Positions 35,803 through 45,856 of a stretch of DNA of 64,000 nucleotides are shown here, in pieces. Below the pieces are notes generated by a model. The model saw only the letters and a program-made list of their open reading frames with translations, ran no database searches and was not told where the DNA came from. How positions within the stretch are numbered: position 1 is the first letter of the stretch; each line of letters starts with the position of its first letter. Position numbers and translations under genes: made by a program. The stretch spans positions 44,452-108,451 of the forward strand of contig VGDY01000001.1 in NCBI GenBank assembly GCA_016869555.1, read 5' to 3'. Source of the stretch: Alphaproteobacteria bacterium (GTDB taxonomy: Bacteria > Pseudomonadota > Alphaproteobacteria > Rhizobiales > Beijerinckiaceae).

Positions 35803-37053
35803 ATGTTCGCGTCAATGGCGATTTGCGTGATCTGGCGATGCCGTGACACGTTCGAGAGCCGGCGTTCGCGGCCGTTGAACATCCTCCATGTCATCCCGTC
35901 GATCTCGGCCGCGGATGGCGGACCAAGCCGGGCCATTATTGCAATGGAACGCGCGCTTGCGGCGGCGGGCGTGAATGTGACGACGGCGACGACCGATGAT
36001 GACGGACCTGGCCGCCGATTGTCGCGCCAGGAGCAGGCGGCCGAGGCAAATGGCGCGAAGCGAATCTATTTTCGCAAGTGTGTCGACTTTTACAAAATTG
36101 CGCCTGGGTTCGCGCCCTGGCTGTGGCGCAATGCGCAGAGTTTCGACGTGATCCACATCCACGCGATATTCTCTTTCGCCAGTATCGTCGCCGGCGCCAT
36201 CGCGCGACTAAGGCGCATCCCCTATGTCGTCCGCCCGCTCGGCGCGCTGTCGGTCTATGGGGTGACGCAGCGGCGTCCTTGGCTTAAGCGCATTTCTCTG
36301 AGGTTGATCGAGGGGCCGATACTGCATGGCGCGGCCTATGTGCATTGCACGAGCCAGTTGGAACTCGATGAAGCACAGGCATTGGGGTTGAGCTTCAACG
36401 GCGGGGTGATTCCTCTCGGGGTCGAGCGATCGTTCGACGGCCGTGCGGCGCAGAGAGCAAAGAGAGCTGTTTCAGATGGCGGCCCTCGCCTGACCTTGCT
36501 CTATCTGTCGCGCATCGACCGCAAGAAAAACATCGAAGGTTTGCTCGACGCCTTTGCAAGCGTTGCGCGCCAGCGCCAAGACGTGATGTTGAGAATCGCG
36601 GGCGGTGGACCGGCCGAATATGTCAAAACGCTCAAAGCGCGCGCGGCCGCGCTGTCGATCGAGCGCCGCGTCGAATGGCTCGGCCATGTCGAAGGAGACG
36701 CCAAAGCCGCGGTCCTCGCGGCGGCTGATCTATTCGTCTTGCCGTCCTATTCGGAGAACTTTGGCATCGCTGCGGTTGAGGCGATGCTCGCGGGACTGCC
36801 ATGCATCCTTGCTGACGGCGTCGGCATCGCCAATGAAGCGGGCGCGGCCGGCGCTTGCCATGTGACGGCGCCTGAACCACATGCTCTTGCTGAAGCGATT
36901 GCGCAATTGCTCGATGACGAGGCGGCGCGTGAGCGCATCGGGCGACGGGCGGCTGCTTTTGCGCAACAGGAATTTTCGACAGAGGTCATGGCCCAGCGAC
37001 TGATCGCGCTCTATGCTTCTCTGGTCCAATCCAGCCGGGAGCGGCCGGCGTGA
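35803..37053 (+). CDS. glycosyltransferase family 4
   Basis: GT-B enzyme. The folded core begins LNILHVIPSISAADGGPSRAI, with VIHIHAIFSFASIVAGAIAR in the N-terminal domain and LLYLSRIDRKKNIEGLLDAFA and LPSYSENFGIAAVEAMLAGLPC in the C-terminal donor domain. Start uncertain: ATG 35803, ATG 35815 and TTG 35875 (directly before the first strand) are all possible. Its stop overlaps the next gene's GTG (GTGA). Confidence 0.87.
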   Translation: MFASMAICVIWRCRDTFESRRSRPLNILHVIPSISAADGGPSRAIIAMERALAAAGVNVTTATTDDDGPGRRLSRQEQAAEANGAKRIYFRKCVDFYKIAPGFAPWLWRNAQSFDVIHIHAIFSFASIVAGAIARLRRIPYVVRPLGALSVYGVTQRRPWLKRISLRLIEGPILHGAAYVHCTSQLELDEAQALGLSFNGGVIPLGVERSFDGRAAQRAKRAVSDGGPRLTLLYLSRIDRKKNIEGLLDAFASVARQRQDVMLRIAGGGPAEYVKTLKARAAALSIERRVEWLGHVEGDAKAAVLAAADLFVLPSYSENFGIAAVEAMLAGLPCILADGVGIANEAGAAGACHVTAPEPHALAEAIAQLLDDEAARERIGRRAAAFAQQEFSTEVMAQRLIALYASLVQSSRERPA

Positions 37054-37895
37054 ATTTTCTCGATCAGATCAGCGTGCTGATTCTAACCTATGATGAGGCG
37101 CCCAATATCGGCCGAACGCTCGGCGCGTTGCACGCGTTCCCGGAGATCGTCGTGCTCGACAGCGGCAGCGCCGATGCAACGCCCTCGATCGTCGAGGGCT
37201 TCGCCAACGCGCGGCTCGTCGCTCGGCCGTTCGATGAGCACGCCAAACAATGGAGCTGGGGCCTTACCCAGTGCGGGCTGACGCGCCCGTGGGCGCTGGC
37301 GCTTGACGCCGACTATCTTCTGCCTGCCGAACTCGTCGATGAGATATCGCGGTTGGCGCCGTCCGACCACATATCCGCCTATCGCGCGAATTTTCGCTAT
37401 TGCATTAATGGACAGCCATTGTCGGGCGCCCTCTATCCGCCTGTCACGGCGCTCTTTCGCCGTGACCGCGCGCGCTATGTCCAGGAAGGCCATACGCAGC
37501 GGCTTGTCGTCGATGGCGCGATCGCGGAGCTCAAGAAGCGGATCGACCATGACGACCGCAAACCACTTTGCCGGTGGCTGCAGTCCCAGCAGCGTTATGC
37601 GCGGCTGGAGGCGCTGCACCTGCTCGGCATGCAGCGCGGAAACATGCGGCTCACCGACCGCATCAGGCTTACCGGCTGGGCGGCCCCGTTTTTTGTGTTC
37701 TTATATGCTCTGATCTGGAAGCGCTGCCTTCTCGACGGCTGGCCCGGCTGGCTTTATGTGTTGCAGCGTACGCTCGCCGAGACGATGATCGCGCTGGAAA
37801 TCGTCGACCGACGCCTTCAGCGCCAGGACGCCGCGCTAGGCGCCGCGTCTGGCGCCACGCGCGCGTCGCCGACGGACAAGCCGCGCGAGCGCTGA
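37050..37895 (+). CDS. glycosyltransferase family 2, WaaE/KdtX-like
   Basis: GT-A enzyme of 281 residues: ISVLILTYDEAPNIGRTLGAL, VVLDSGSADATPSIVEG, WALALDADYLLP (metal site) and a basic middle region with GHTQRLVVDG. These resemble the core beta-glucosyltransferase group WaaE. A C-terminal hydrophobic helix (about 210-235) probably anchors it to the inner membrane. GTG start in a GTGA overlap with the preceding GT4. Confidence 0.86.
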   Translation: MNFLDQISVLILTYDEAPNIGRTLGALHAFPEIVVLDSGSADATPSIVEGFANARLVARPFDEHAKQWSWGLTQCGLTRPWALALDADYLLPAELVDEISRLAPSDHISAYRANFRYCINGQPLSGALYPPVTALFRRDRARYVQEGHTQRLVVDGAIAELKKRIDHDDRKPLCRWLQSQQRYARLEALHLLGMQRGNMRLTDRIRLTGWAAPFFVFLYALIWKRCLLDGWPGWLYVLQRTLAETMIALEIVDRRLQRQDAALGAASGATRASPTDKPRER

Positions 37896-37959
37896 TGACG
37901 GCGATGCGCGACGTCACGGGCGCGCCGGGCGCGCAGGCAGGATAAGGCGCTTGGAAAGC

Positions 37960-39432
37960 ATGCGATCCGGCAATCTGAAGGTGGCGACGGAAAGCTGGCT
38001 CGGCAAGCACGTATGTGTGCTCGGCGACGTCATGCTCGATCGCTTTGTCTACGGCCAGGTCGAGCGCGTGTCACCTGAAGCGCCCGTCCCGGTTCTCCAC
38101 TTTCAGTCGGAAACATTCATGCTCGGCGGCGCCGGCAATGTCGCACGAAACATTGCGGCGCTGGGAGGCAAGGTCACTCTCATCGGCGCGCTGGGCGAAG
38201 ACAAATCCGCAGAGCTGATCGCCGGCCCTCTGATCGCGGAGGAAGGCGTCGAGGGCTATTTCTTGCGCCGCCCGGGCGTCCCCACGACGGTCAAGACTCG
38301 TTTCGTCTCGGACGGCCAGCAAATCATGCGGCTCGACGTCGAAAGGAAGCAGGAATTAACCGAGGCTGAGTCCGACGACATAGTCGGCCGTTTCGAGACG
38401 GCGCTCGCGACGATCGACGCGGTGGTCCTTTCCGACTACGCGAAGGGGATTCTCACGCCCGGCGTTATCGGCCGCATCATTGCGCTCGCCGGCGCTCACA
38501 TGATTCCCGTCGTCGTCGATCCGAAGTCGCTCGACGTAATGCGCTACGCAGGCGCCACCGCGCTGACGCCGAACCGTTCGGAAGCCGAGGCGATCACGCA
38601 TCTCGAGTGCCGGACGGACGAGAGCGCCCAGACGGCTGCGCGCAGGATTTGCGAACTGGCCGGCGTCGACGCGGTGGTCATGACGCGCGGCGCTCAGGGC
38701 ATGACGATTTTCGATAGAGCCGCGGCAGGCGCCGCGATCAGCGTTCAGGCGGTTGCGCGCGAGGTCTTCGACGTGTCGGGCGCGGGCGACACGGTCGTCG
38801 CGGCGCTCGCGCTTTCTCTCGCTGCCGGGCTCGATGTGACGAGCGGAGCGCGCGTCGCCAATGCGGCGGCCGGCATCGCAGTCGGCAAGCGCGGCACCGG
38901 CGTCGTCCGCGCAATCGAACTCGCCGCTGCGCTGTTCGGTTCGGCGCAGGGCGACCCCAAGATCGTCGAGCGCCGCGCGGCGCTCGCGATCGTTTGCGAC
39001 TGGAAGCGCCAAGGACTCAAAGTCGGCTTCACCAATGGCTGTTTCGATCTTTTGCATCCTGGCCACGTCGAACTTCTGAAGCGATCGCGCGCCGGTTGCG
39101 ACCGCCTTCTGGTGGCGCTGAACAGCGACGCTTCCGCGCGTCGCCTCAAGGGGCCGACGCGGCCGGTGCAGAACGAAACGGCGCGATCGCGCGTCATGGC
39201 GTCGATCGCCAGCGTCGACCTCGTCACCCTGTTCGAGGAAGACACGCCGCTCGAACTGATCGACCTTTTGAAGCCGGACGTGCTGATCAAGGGCGCGGAC
39301 TATACGATCGAGACCGTCGTCGGCGCGGATGTCGTGCAGGCTTATGGCGGCAAGGTGCTCCTCGTGCCGCTCGAAGCCGGACACAGCACGAGTTCGATCA
39401 TCGCTCGCGGCGCCAAGGAAAACGCGTCATGA
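37960..39432 (+). CDS. hldE: bifunctional heptose-7-phosphate kinase / heptose-1-phosphate adenylyltransferase
   Basis: Two-domain enzyme of about 490 residues in ADP-heptose synthesis. Residues about 15-330 form a ribokinase-type kinase (LGGAGNVARNIAALGG; ATP/catalytic DVSGAGDTVVAALAL). Residues about 350-490 form a cytidylyltransferase-like adenylyltransferase with GFTNGCFDLLHPGHVELL (HxGH motif). It phosphorylates D-glycero-D-manno-heptose 7-phosphate and later adenylylates the 1-phosphate. gmhA and gmhB are not in the window. ATG 37960 is chosen; TTG 37951 is 9 bases earlier. The hldD gene follows. Confidence 0.94.
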   Translation: MRSGNLKVATESWLGKHVCVLGDVMLDRFVYGQVERVSPEAPVPVLHFQSETFMLGGAGNVARNIAALGGKVTLIGALGEDKSAELIAGPLIAEEGVEGYFLRRPGVPTTVKTRFVSDGQQIMRLDVERKQELTEAESDDIVGRFETALATIDAVVLSDYAKGILTPGVIGRIIALAGAHMIPVVVDPKSLDVMRYAGATALTPNRSEAEAITHLECRTDESAQTAARRICELAGVDAVVMTRGAQGMTIFDRAAAGAAISVQAVAREVFDVSGAGDTVVAALALSLAAGLDVTSGARVANAAAGIAVGKRGTGVVRAIELAAALFGSAQGDPKIVERRAALAIVCDWKRQGLKVGFTNGCFDLLHPGHVELLKRSRAGCDRLLVALNSDASARRLKGPTRPVQNETARSRVMASIASVDLVTLFEEDTPLELIDLLKPDVLIKGADYTIETVVGADVVQAYGGKVLLVPLEAGHSTSSIIARGAKENAS

Positions 39433-39502
39433 GCGGCGCACGGCAGGTTCCGAAGACAGCGCACGATGAGCATGCTTGGTCCGACAGTGTGAGCGCGCCG
39501 GG

Positions 39503-40492
39503 ATGTATGTAATCACCGGAGGCGCCGGCTTCATCGGTTCGAATGTCGCAGCCGCCCTCGACGACGCCGGCAAGGCGATCGCCATCGTCGACGCGTTGGG
39601 CGCAAATGATTTCAAGTGGCGCAACATCGCCAAGCGGCGCCTCGTCGATCTCGTGAAGCCGCAGGAGTGCATCTCCTTCGTCGAAGCCAATCGATCGACT
39701 ATCGAGGGGATCGTGCATATGGGCGCGATCTCGACGACGACCGAAATCGATATCGACGCGATCGTCGCCAACAATATCCGAGCGCCGATCGATCTGTGGC
39801 GTTGTTGCGCGACGAACGGCATTCCGATCGTCTACGCCTCTTCGGCCGCGACCTATGGCGACGGCGCCTTTGGTTTCGATGACCGTTTCGACGAGCAATA
39901 TCTGGCGAGTCTGCGTCCGCTCAATGCCTATGCCTGGAGCAAGCATGTCTTCGACCGCTTTGCGCTGCGCAGCGCGCAGGGCGGCGAGCCGGCGCCGCCG
40001 CATTGGGCGGGCCTCAAGTTCTTCAACGTCTATGGTCCGAACGAATATCACAAGGGTGACCAGCGCAGCGTAGCGGCGAAGTTGCACGAACAGATCCGCG
40101 CGCAAGGAAAGGCGCGTTTGTTCAAATCCGACAATCCGAATTATGCTGACGGCGCGCAATCGCGCGATTTCGTCTGGGTCGGCGATTGCGTCGACGCGAC
40201 GCTGTGGGCGCTCGATCCGAAACTGTCGCAATCGGGCCTGTATAACGTCGGCTCGGGCGTCGCCCGTTCATTCCGCGACACGGCGGAGATCATATTCGGC
40301 GAACTCGGCCTCGTCCCACAGATTGAATACATTGACCTGCCCGAGAACCTCGCCGGCAAATATCAATATTACACTTGCGCCTCTTTGGAGCGGTTGCGCG
40401 CGGCCGGTTTCGTGAAGCCGACGACCTCGCTCGAAGAAGGTCTGCGCCGCTATCTGCGGAACTATCTCGAACAACCCGATCGCCATCGTTGA
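39503..40492 (+). CDS. hldD: ADP-L-glycero-D-manno-heptose 6-epimerase
   Basis: Last step of ADP-heptose synthesis. Short-chain dehydrogenase-type epimerase of 329 residues: YVITGGAGFIGSNVAAAL (NADP loop), HMGAISTTTE, SSAATYGDG, catalytic YAWSK, and FFNVYGPNEYHKGDQRS, a RfaD signature. ATG 39503 starts directly at the Rossmann strand; the frame is open 27 bases further. Pairs with hldE to feed the GT9 enzyme. Confidence 0.93.
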   Translation: MYVITGGAGFIGSNVAAALDDAGKAIAIVDALGANDFKWRNIAKRRLVDLVKPQECISFVEANRSTIEGIVHMGAISTTTEIDIDAIVANNIRAPIDLWRCCATNGIPIVYASSAATYGDGAFGFDDRFDEQYLASLRPLNAYAWSKHVFDRFALRSAQGGEPAPPHWAGLKFFNVYGPNEYHKGDQRSVAAKLHEQIRAQGKARLFKSDNPNYADGAQSRDFVWVGDCVDATLWALDPKLSQSGLYNVGSGVARSFRDTAEIIFGELGLVPQIEYIDLPENLAGKYQYYTCASLERLRAAGFVKPTTSLEEGLRRYLRNYLEQPDRHR

Positions 40493-40547
40493 TGATCCAC
40501 TTGCGATCGTCGATGGCCGCCATCGGGAAATATCGTAAAAGCGCGAG

Positions 40548-42329
40548 ATGATCATCATTGGCGTCAACGCCTTTCATGGCGACGCGTCTGCGGCCCTCCT
40601 GCGCGATGGCCAACTTGTCGCTGCGGCAGAGGAAGAGCGCTTTCGGCGGGTCAAGCATTGGGCGGGCTTTCCTTCAGAGGCGATTCGCTATTGCCTGTCC
40701 CAAGCTCAGCTGTCTGTGTCCGATGTCGATCACATTGCGATCAATCAAGACGGCGGCGCCAACTTCTCCGCAAAGCTCGCTTACCTCCTCAAAGCCCGCC
40801 CCGGCCTTGGATTGTTGATGGAAAAGCTCAAGACTCGCGGCGCGCGCGCGCGCGCGTCCGAGTTCCTTGAGCAAGCCCTTCCGGGCGCTGCGCCGCGGGC
40901 CGAGCTTCACCACGTCGAGCATCATCTGGCGCATCTGTCATCCGCCTTTCACGTGTCGCCGTTCGAGGAGGCGGTCGTCGTCTCAGTCGATGGCTTTGGC
41001 GATTTTGCCAGCGGCGCTTGGGGCGTCGGTAGCGGCCAACGCATCGACATCGAGGGCAGAAGTCTGTTTCCGCATTCGCTCGGCATATTTTATCAGGCGA
41101 TCACGCAATATCTCGGCTTTCCGCAATATGGCGACGAATACAAAATTATGGGGCTCGCGCCTTATGGCGCGCCGCGATATTTGCCGCAGATGCGCGAGAT
41201 CGTCCGGCTGAAGAGCGATGGTTCGTATCAACTCGATCTGCGCTATTTCCGGCATCAGAAGGAAAAGATCGCCTATGAATGGCAGGGCGGCGCGCCGGAG
41301 TTCGCGGACCTGTTCACGCCGGCGCTCGAGGCGCTGCTGGGGCCTAGACGCGGATCAACCGAGCCGCTCGAAGATCGTCACCGCGATATCGCGCGCTCCG
41401 CCCAGGCGATGTACGAGGAAGCCTTGTTCAATCTGCTCAATGTGCTCTACGCCCGACACAAGATTGCCAACATCGCTCTTGCCGGCGGCTGCGCGATGAA
41501 TTGCGTCGCCAACGGCAAGATCCGCCGGATGACGCCGTTCAAGAAGGTTTATGTGCAAGCGGCGGCCGGCGACGCCGGCGGCGCAATCGGCGCGGCTTTC
41601 GCCGTCTGGCACAAGAGCGGCGGCAGGCGGGCGTTCGTGATGGATCACGCCTATTGGGGGCCGCAGTTCGGAGCGGATGACATTGAGCGTCTCCTGACCG
41701 AGCAGTCGGCGCGCATTGCGTCGGCCGGTTGCGCTGTTGCGCAAATCGGAGATGAGCAGGAGCTTTGCAGCCGAACCGCGCAAGCGGTCGCCGATGGCAA
41801 GGTTGTCGGCTGGTTTCAGGGACGCATGGAATGGGGGCCTCGCGCGCTCGGCAATCGTTCGATCATTGGCGATCCGCGTCGCGCCGACATGAAGGAAATT
41901 CTCAACGCCAAGATCAAACGGCGCGAGTCGTTTCGTCCTTTCGCGCCATCCGTTCTCCAGGAAGCGGTTTCGGACTGGTTCGAAGACGACGACGACGTTC
42001 CTTTCATGATGCAGGCGTTTCAGATCCGCGAAGCGAAGCGGCCGATCGTTCCCGCCGTCACGCATGTCGACGGTTCCGGCCGCCTGCAGACGGTGAAGCA
42101 GACGGCCAATCCGCGCTACCATGCGCTGATCTCCGCTTTCTTGGGCCTCACGGGCGTGCCCATGGTCCTGAACACGTCGTTCAACGAAAACGAACCGGTC
42201 GTGTGCAGGCCGGGAGAGGCGCTGGACTGTTTCCTTAGAACCAATATGGACGTTCTTGTCCTTGGGAACGCGATGATCGCGCGCGGCGGATCAAACGCCG
42301 GCGCCTCGCTTGAAGGCCGACAGTCGTGA
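40548..42329 (+). CDS. carbamoyltransferase, NodU/CmcH family
   Basis: Carbamoylates a sugar hydroxyl using carbamoyl phosphate and ATP. Protein of 593 residues with the N-terminal Kae1-like domain (ILGVNAFHGDASAALL-type start, AEEERFRRVKHWAGFP, HHVEHHLAHLSSAF, SVDGFGDFAS) and the C-terminal YrdC-like/NodU domain (GRMEWGPRALGNRSIIGDPR, NTSFNENEPVVCRPGEAL). Start ATG 40548. Ends 4 bases from the convergent UDP-xylose synthase gene. Decoration of the glycan is inferred from context. Confidence 0.93.
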   Translation: MIIIGVNAFHGDASAALLRDGQLVAAAEEERFRRVKHWAGFPSEAIRYCLSQAQLSVSDVDHIAINQDGGANFSAKLAYLLKARPGLGLLMEKLKTRGARARASEFLEQALPGAAPRAELHHVEHHLAHLSSAFHVSPFEEAVVVSVDGFGDFASGAWGVGSGQRIDIEGRSLFPHSLGIFYQAITQYLGFPQYGDEYKIMGLAPYGAPRYLPQMREIVRLKSDGSYQLDLRYFRHQKEKIAYEWQGGAPEFADLFTPALEALLGPRRGSTEPLEDRHRDIARSAQAMYEEALFNLLNVLYARHKIANIALAGGCAMNCVANGKIRRMTPFKKVYVQAAAGDAGGAIGAAFAVWHKSGGRRAFVMDHAYWGPQFGADDIERLLTEQSARIASAGCAVAQIGDEQELCSRTAQAVADGKVVGWFQGRMEWGPRALGNRSIIGDPRRADMKEILNAKIKRRESFRPFAPSVLQEAVSDWFEDDDDVPFMMQAFQIREAKRPIVPAVTHVDGSGRLQTVKQTANPRYHALISAFLGLTGVPMVLNTSFNENEPVVCRPGEALDCFLRTNMDVLVLGNAMIARGGSNAGASLEGRQS

Positions 42330-42333
42330 ACGC

Positions 42334-43320
42334 CTACAGGAGGCGCTTGGCGCCGATTTCATGCGGGCTGTCCCCGCTACGCAATAATTCGTCAAAATAG
42401 GCGATTGTTTTCATCAGTCCGTCTCTGAGCGCCACGGAAGGCTCCCATCCCAACAAAGCCTTCGCTTTGGCGATGTCTGGCCGACGCTGCTTGGGATCGT
42501 CGGCAGGGAGCGGCATGAACACGAGCTTCGACCTGGAGTTGGTCAACTCCACGATGAGTTCGCCGAGCTCCCTGATGGTAAATTCGCTCGGATTGCCGAC
42601 ATTGATCGGACCGGTCGTCTCTCGATCCGTCGCCATCATCCGTATCATCGCCTCGACAAGGTCGTCGACATAGCAGAATGAACGGGTCTGGCCGCCATCC
42701 CCATAGAGCGTGATGTCCTTGCCGGTGAGCGCCTGCACCACGAAGTTAGACACGACGCGCCCGTCATTGGGATGCATGCGGGGGCCGTAGGTATTGAAAA
42801 TGCGCACGACCTTCGCCGCCATTTTGTGCTGGCGGATATAGTCGAACACCAGCGTCTCGGCGCAACGCTTGCCTTCGTCATAGCAGGATCGAAATCCGAT
42901 CGGATTGACGCTGCCCCAATATTCTTCCGGCTGCGGGTGAACGGTTGGATTGCCATAGACTTCGGAGGTCGATGCTTGCAGCATCTTCGCCTTCACGCGC
43001 TTGGCGAGGCCAAGCATGTTGATGACGCCCATCACGCTGGTCTTGGTCGTTTGAACAGGATCGAACTGATAATGAATGGGCGACGCCGGACAGGCGAGAT
43101 TATAGATTTCGTCCACCTCCACATAGAGCGGAAAGGTCACGTCGTGACGCAGCAGCTCGAAATTGCGATGATCGAGGAGATGCGCGATGTTTCGCCGCGC
43201 GCCGGTGAAAAAATTGTCGACGCACAGAACGTCGTGCCGGCGTTCGATAAGCCTTTCGCATAAATGCGAGCCGAGAAATCCGGCGCCGCCCGTCACGAGA
43301 ATTCGTTTCTGCATGGCCAT
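42334..43320 (-). CDS. uxs: UDP-glucuronate decarboxylase (UDP-xylose synthase)
   Basis: NAD-dependent epimerase/dehydratase-family enzyme of 328 residues that converts UDP-glucuronate to UDP-xylose. Features: [19 protein letters not shown], the UXS-type [28 protein letters not shown], catalytic YDEGKR and [20 protein letters not shown] at 43320; the ATG 6 bases downstream is also possible. It is the only leftward gene inside the locus, facing the carbamoyltransferase stop and divergent from the GT4 at 43.6 kb; the 297-base gap between them must hold two promoters. Confidence 0.92.
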   Translation of the reverse strand: MAMQKRILVTGGAGFLGSHLCERLIERRHDVLCVDNFFTGARRNIAHLLDHRNFELLRHDVTFPLYVEVDEIYNLACPASPIHYQFDPVQTTKTSVMGVINMLGLAKRVKAKMLQASTSEVYGNPTVHPQPEEYWGSVNPIGFRSCYDEGKRCAETLVFDYIRQHKMAAKVVRIFNTYGPRMHPNDGRVVSNFVVQALTGKDITLYGDGGQTRSFCYVDDLVEAMIRMMATDRETTGPINVGNPSEFTIRELGELIVELTNSRSKLVFMPLPADDPKQRRPDIAKAKALLGWEPSVALRDGLMKTIAYFDELLRSGDSPHEIGAKRLL

Positions 43321-43617
43321 CCTATCGCGACGAATGAAGACGCGTCGCGAATAGGCCATGCGAACGCGCATTTGTCCAGTGATCGAGCGCGTCGCGTAAG
43401 ATGCGTCGTCCATTTGGTTATTTAACGACGCTTGCCGGCCGCCGGCGCCAATGGCTATAGTTGCGGACCGGCGTATTTGCTTAGGGTCATTCGACGGCCA
43501 ACAGGGGCAAATAGATCAAGCTAAATTCAAACTTCGTCTGTCGGATATCCGCAGTTGACATACGCTCGCGAAACGCGCGGATGCAGGTCTGTGAGTAAGT
43601 ATCCGCAGAGTCGCGCG

Positions 43618-44874
43618 ATGACCGGCCCACGGCTCATCTTCGTCAATCGTTTTTTCTTTCCAGATCATTCCGCGACGAGCCAAATTTTGTCCGATCTCGC
43701 CTTTCATCTCGCGAGCAAAGGAGCGCCGGTCAGCGTGATCGCCAGTCGCGGACTCTATGACGACGCCCAGGCCGATCTGCCGGCGTTCGAATTCAAGGAC
43801 GGCGTCGACATTCATCGCGTCTACAAGCCGCGATTTGGTCGGGGTTCGCTTGCCGGCAGGGCGATCGACTATCTCGCCATGTATGGAAGCTTCGCCGCCG
43901 CCGCCTGGCGGCTTGCGGAACCCGGAGATCGATTGATCGTCAAGACCGATCCGCCGCTATTGTCGATCGCCCTTGCGCCAGTGGCGCGATTGAAAAAGCT
44001 TACTTTCATCAACTGGTTGCAAGACCTATATCCTGAATTGGCGCTTGCGCTCGGGATGCGCATGCTGGCGCCCATCGCGCCGCTGATTCGCGCCGCCCGA
44101 AACGCCAGCCTTAAGGCGGCGCATCGCAACGTGGTGCTCGGAGAGCGCATGCGGCGGCGTCTCGAAACGGTCGGCGTCAGCGCCGGGCAAATCGAGATCA
44201 TCGCAAACTGGTGTGATGACGAGTCGATCAGGCCGACTCCCCCAAGCGACAATCCGCTCCGCTCCGCCTGGGGACTCGATGACAAATTCATTATCGGCTA
44301 TTCCGGCAATCTCGGTAGAGCGCATGAATACGCAACCCTGCTCGATGCGGCGGAATATCTGCGTATGGCGCAGGACATTGTCTTCTTGTTCATTGGCGGC
44401 GGGCATTTGACCCAAGCATTGCGGGCCGAGGTCGAGCGCAAAGGCCTTACGGCGATGTTTCAGTTTCGGCCCTACCAGCCGGCGAGCGACTTGGCGCGGT
44501 CGTTGAGCGTTCCCGATGCGCATTGGATTTCACTGTTGCCAGCGATGGAAGGCCTGATCGTGCCCAGCAAATTTTATGGCGTCGCGGCGGCCGGGCGCCC
44601 GATCATCGCCGTGACCGATCCGGCCGGAGAAATCGCCGAACTTGTTGGGCGTAGTCAGTGCGGCGCGGTGGTCGCGCCGGGCGATGGCCGCGCGCTCGCC
44701 CGGGTGATTCGCGAGTTTAAGCATGACCATGTTCGACTTGAGGAGATGGGACGCAATGCGCGCGCGCTGATCGATCGATCATTTCGCCGAAAGATCGCGT
44801 TCGAACGCTGGGAGTCGCTCTTGCGGAGGGTTGAACGAGAGTCGAAAGAGACAAATGTCCATGCAGAGGCGTAG
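43618..44874 (+). CDS. glycosyltransferase family 4, WcaI-like
   Basis: GT-B enzyme of 418 residues. N-terminal RLIFVNRFFFPDHSATSQILSDLAF and VSVIASRGLYDD; middle VGVSAGQIEIIANWCD; C-terminal IGYSGNLGRAHEYATLLDAA and IVPSKFYGVAAAGRPIIAV. This arrangement matches WcaI-type fucosyl-/colanic-acid glycosyltransferases. ATG 43618 starts at the first strand. With GDP-fucose synthase downstream, a fucosyltransferase is possible but unproved. Confidence 0.87.
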   Translation: MTGPRLIFVNRFFFPDHSATSQILSDLAFHLASKGAPVSVIASRGLYDDAQADLPAFEFKDGVDIHRVYKPRFGRGSLAGRAIDYLAMYGSFAAAAWRLAEPGDRLIVKTDPPLLSIALAPVARLKKLTFINWLQDLYPELALALGMRMLAPIAPLIRAARNASLKAAHRNVVLGERMRRRLETVGVSAGQIEIIANWCDDESIRPTPPSDNPLRSAWGLDDKFIIGYSGNLGRAHEYATLLDAAEYLRMAQDIVFLFIGGGHLTQALRAEVERKGLTAMFQFRPYQPASDLARSLSVPDAHWISLLPAMEGLIVPSKFYGVAAAGRPIIAVTDPAGEIAELVGRSQCGAVVAPGDGRALARVIREFKHDHVRLEEMGRNARALIDRSFRRKIAFERWESLLRRVERESKETNVHAEA

Positions 44875-44905
44875 CTGCGCAAACGGCATAAGGGAGTTTG
44901 CATCG

Positions 44906-45856
44906 ATGGAAGAACGCATCTGGGTCGCCGGCCATCGCGGCATGGTTGGTTCGGCGATTACGCGCCTGCTGGAATCGCAGGGTCGCAAACTGCTTGCCGT
45001 CGATCGTTCGACTCTCGATTTAAGGCGTCAGAGCGAGCTTGAAGCCTGGTTGCGCGCAAATCGGCCCACGGCGATCATTTTTGCGGCGGCCAAGGTCGGC
45101 GGCATCCTCGCCAACAGCTCTTATCCCGCCGACTTCATCTACGACAATCTGACGATTCAGACCAATGTCATCCATGGCGCGCATCAGACCGGCGTCAACC
45201 GCCTGGTTTTTCTCGGCTCCTCCTGCATTTATCCAAAATTCGCGGCGCAGCCGATCGTCGAATCATCGCTGATGACCGGCCCATTGGAGCCGACCAACGA
45301 ATGGTATGCGATCGCCAAGATCGCCGGCGTCATGACCTGTCAAGCATACAGACGCCAACATGGCCGGCGCTATATTTCGGTAATGCCGTGCAATCTCTAT
45401 GGTCCAAACGACAATTTCGATTTGCAGAGCGGCCATGTCCTGCCGGCGCTCATGCGCAAATTTCACGAAGCGAAGCTCAGCCGCGCGCCGGAAGTCGTCG
45501 TGTGGGGCACAGGCGCGCCATTGCGCGAATTCATGCATGTCGACGACCTCGCCAGGGGCGTCGTGTGTTGCCTCGACTCATATGACGAATATGAACATAT
45601 CAACTGCGGCGCCGGCATGGACCATACGATCCGCGACATCGCCGAAACCATCGCCCGCGTCGTCGGATATGAGGGGAGCCTCGTCTTCGACGCCAGCAAG
45701 CCTGACGGGACGCCGCGTAAGATTATGGACTCAAGCCGGATTCGCGTGCTGGGATGGAAGCCGAAAATTGCGCTCGAAGAAGGTCTGGCGTCGACCTACC
45801 AATGGTATCTTCGGCATGTGGCGGACGCGGCGGAAGCGGAGACGCAAAGCGCTTGA
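44906..45856 (+). CDS. fcl: GDP-L-fucose synthase
   Basis: Bifunctional epimerase-reductase of 316 residues that turns GDP-4-keto-6-deoxymannose into GDP-L-fucose. Signature: IWVAGHRGMVGSAITRLL (NADPH loop with GHxGMVG), AAAKVGGILANSSYPADF, GSSCIYPKFA, catalytic NEWYAIAKIAG, PCNLYGPNDNFD. GDP-mannose 4,6-dehydratase, which makes its substrate, is not in the window. ATG 44906 with a weak AGGGAG site; the frame is open 75 bases further upstream into the GT4 gene. Confidence 0.94.
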   Translation: MEERIWVAGHRGMVGSAITRLLESQGRKLLAVDRSTLDLRRQSELEAWLRANRPTAIIFAAAKVGGILANSSYPADFIYDNLTIQTNVIHGAHQTGVNRLVFLGSSCIYPKFAAQPIVESSLMTGPLEPTNEWYAIAKIAGVMTCQAYRRQHGRRYISVMPCNLYGPNDNFDLQSGHVLPALMRKFHEAKLSRAPEVVVWGTGAPLREFMHVDDLARGVVCCLDSYDEYEHINCGAGMDHTIRDIAETIARVVGYEGSLVFDASKPDGTPRKIMDSSRIRVLGWKPKIALEEGLASTYQWYLRHVADAAEAETQSA

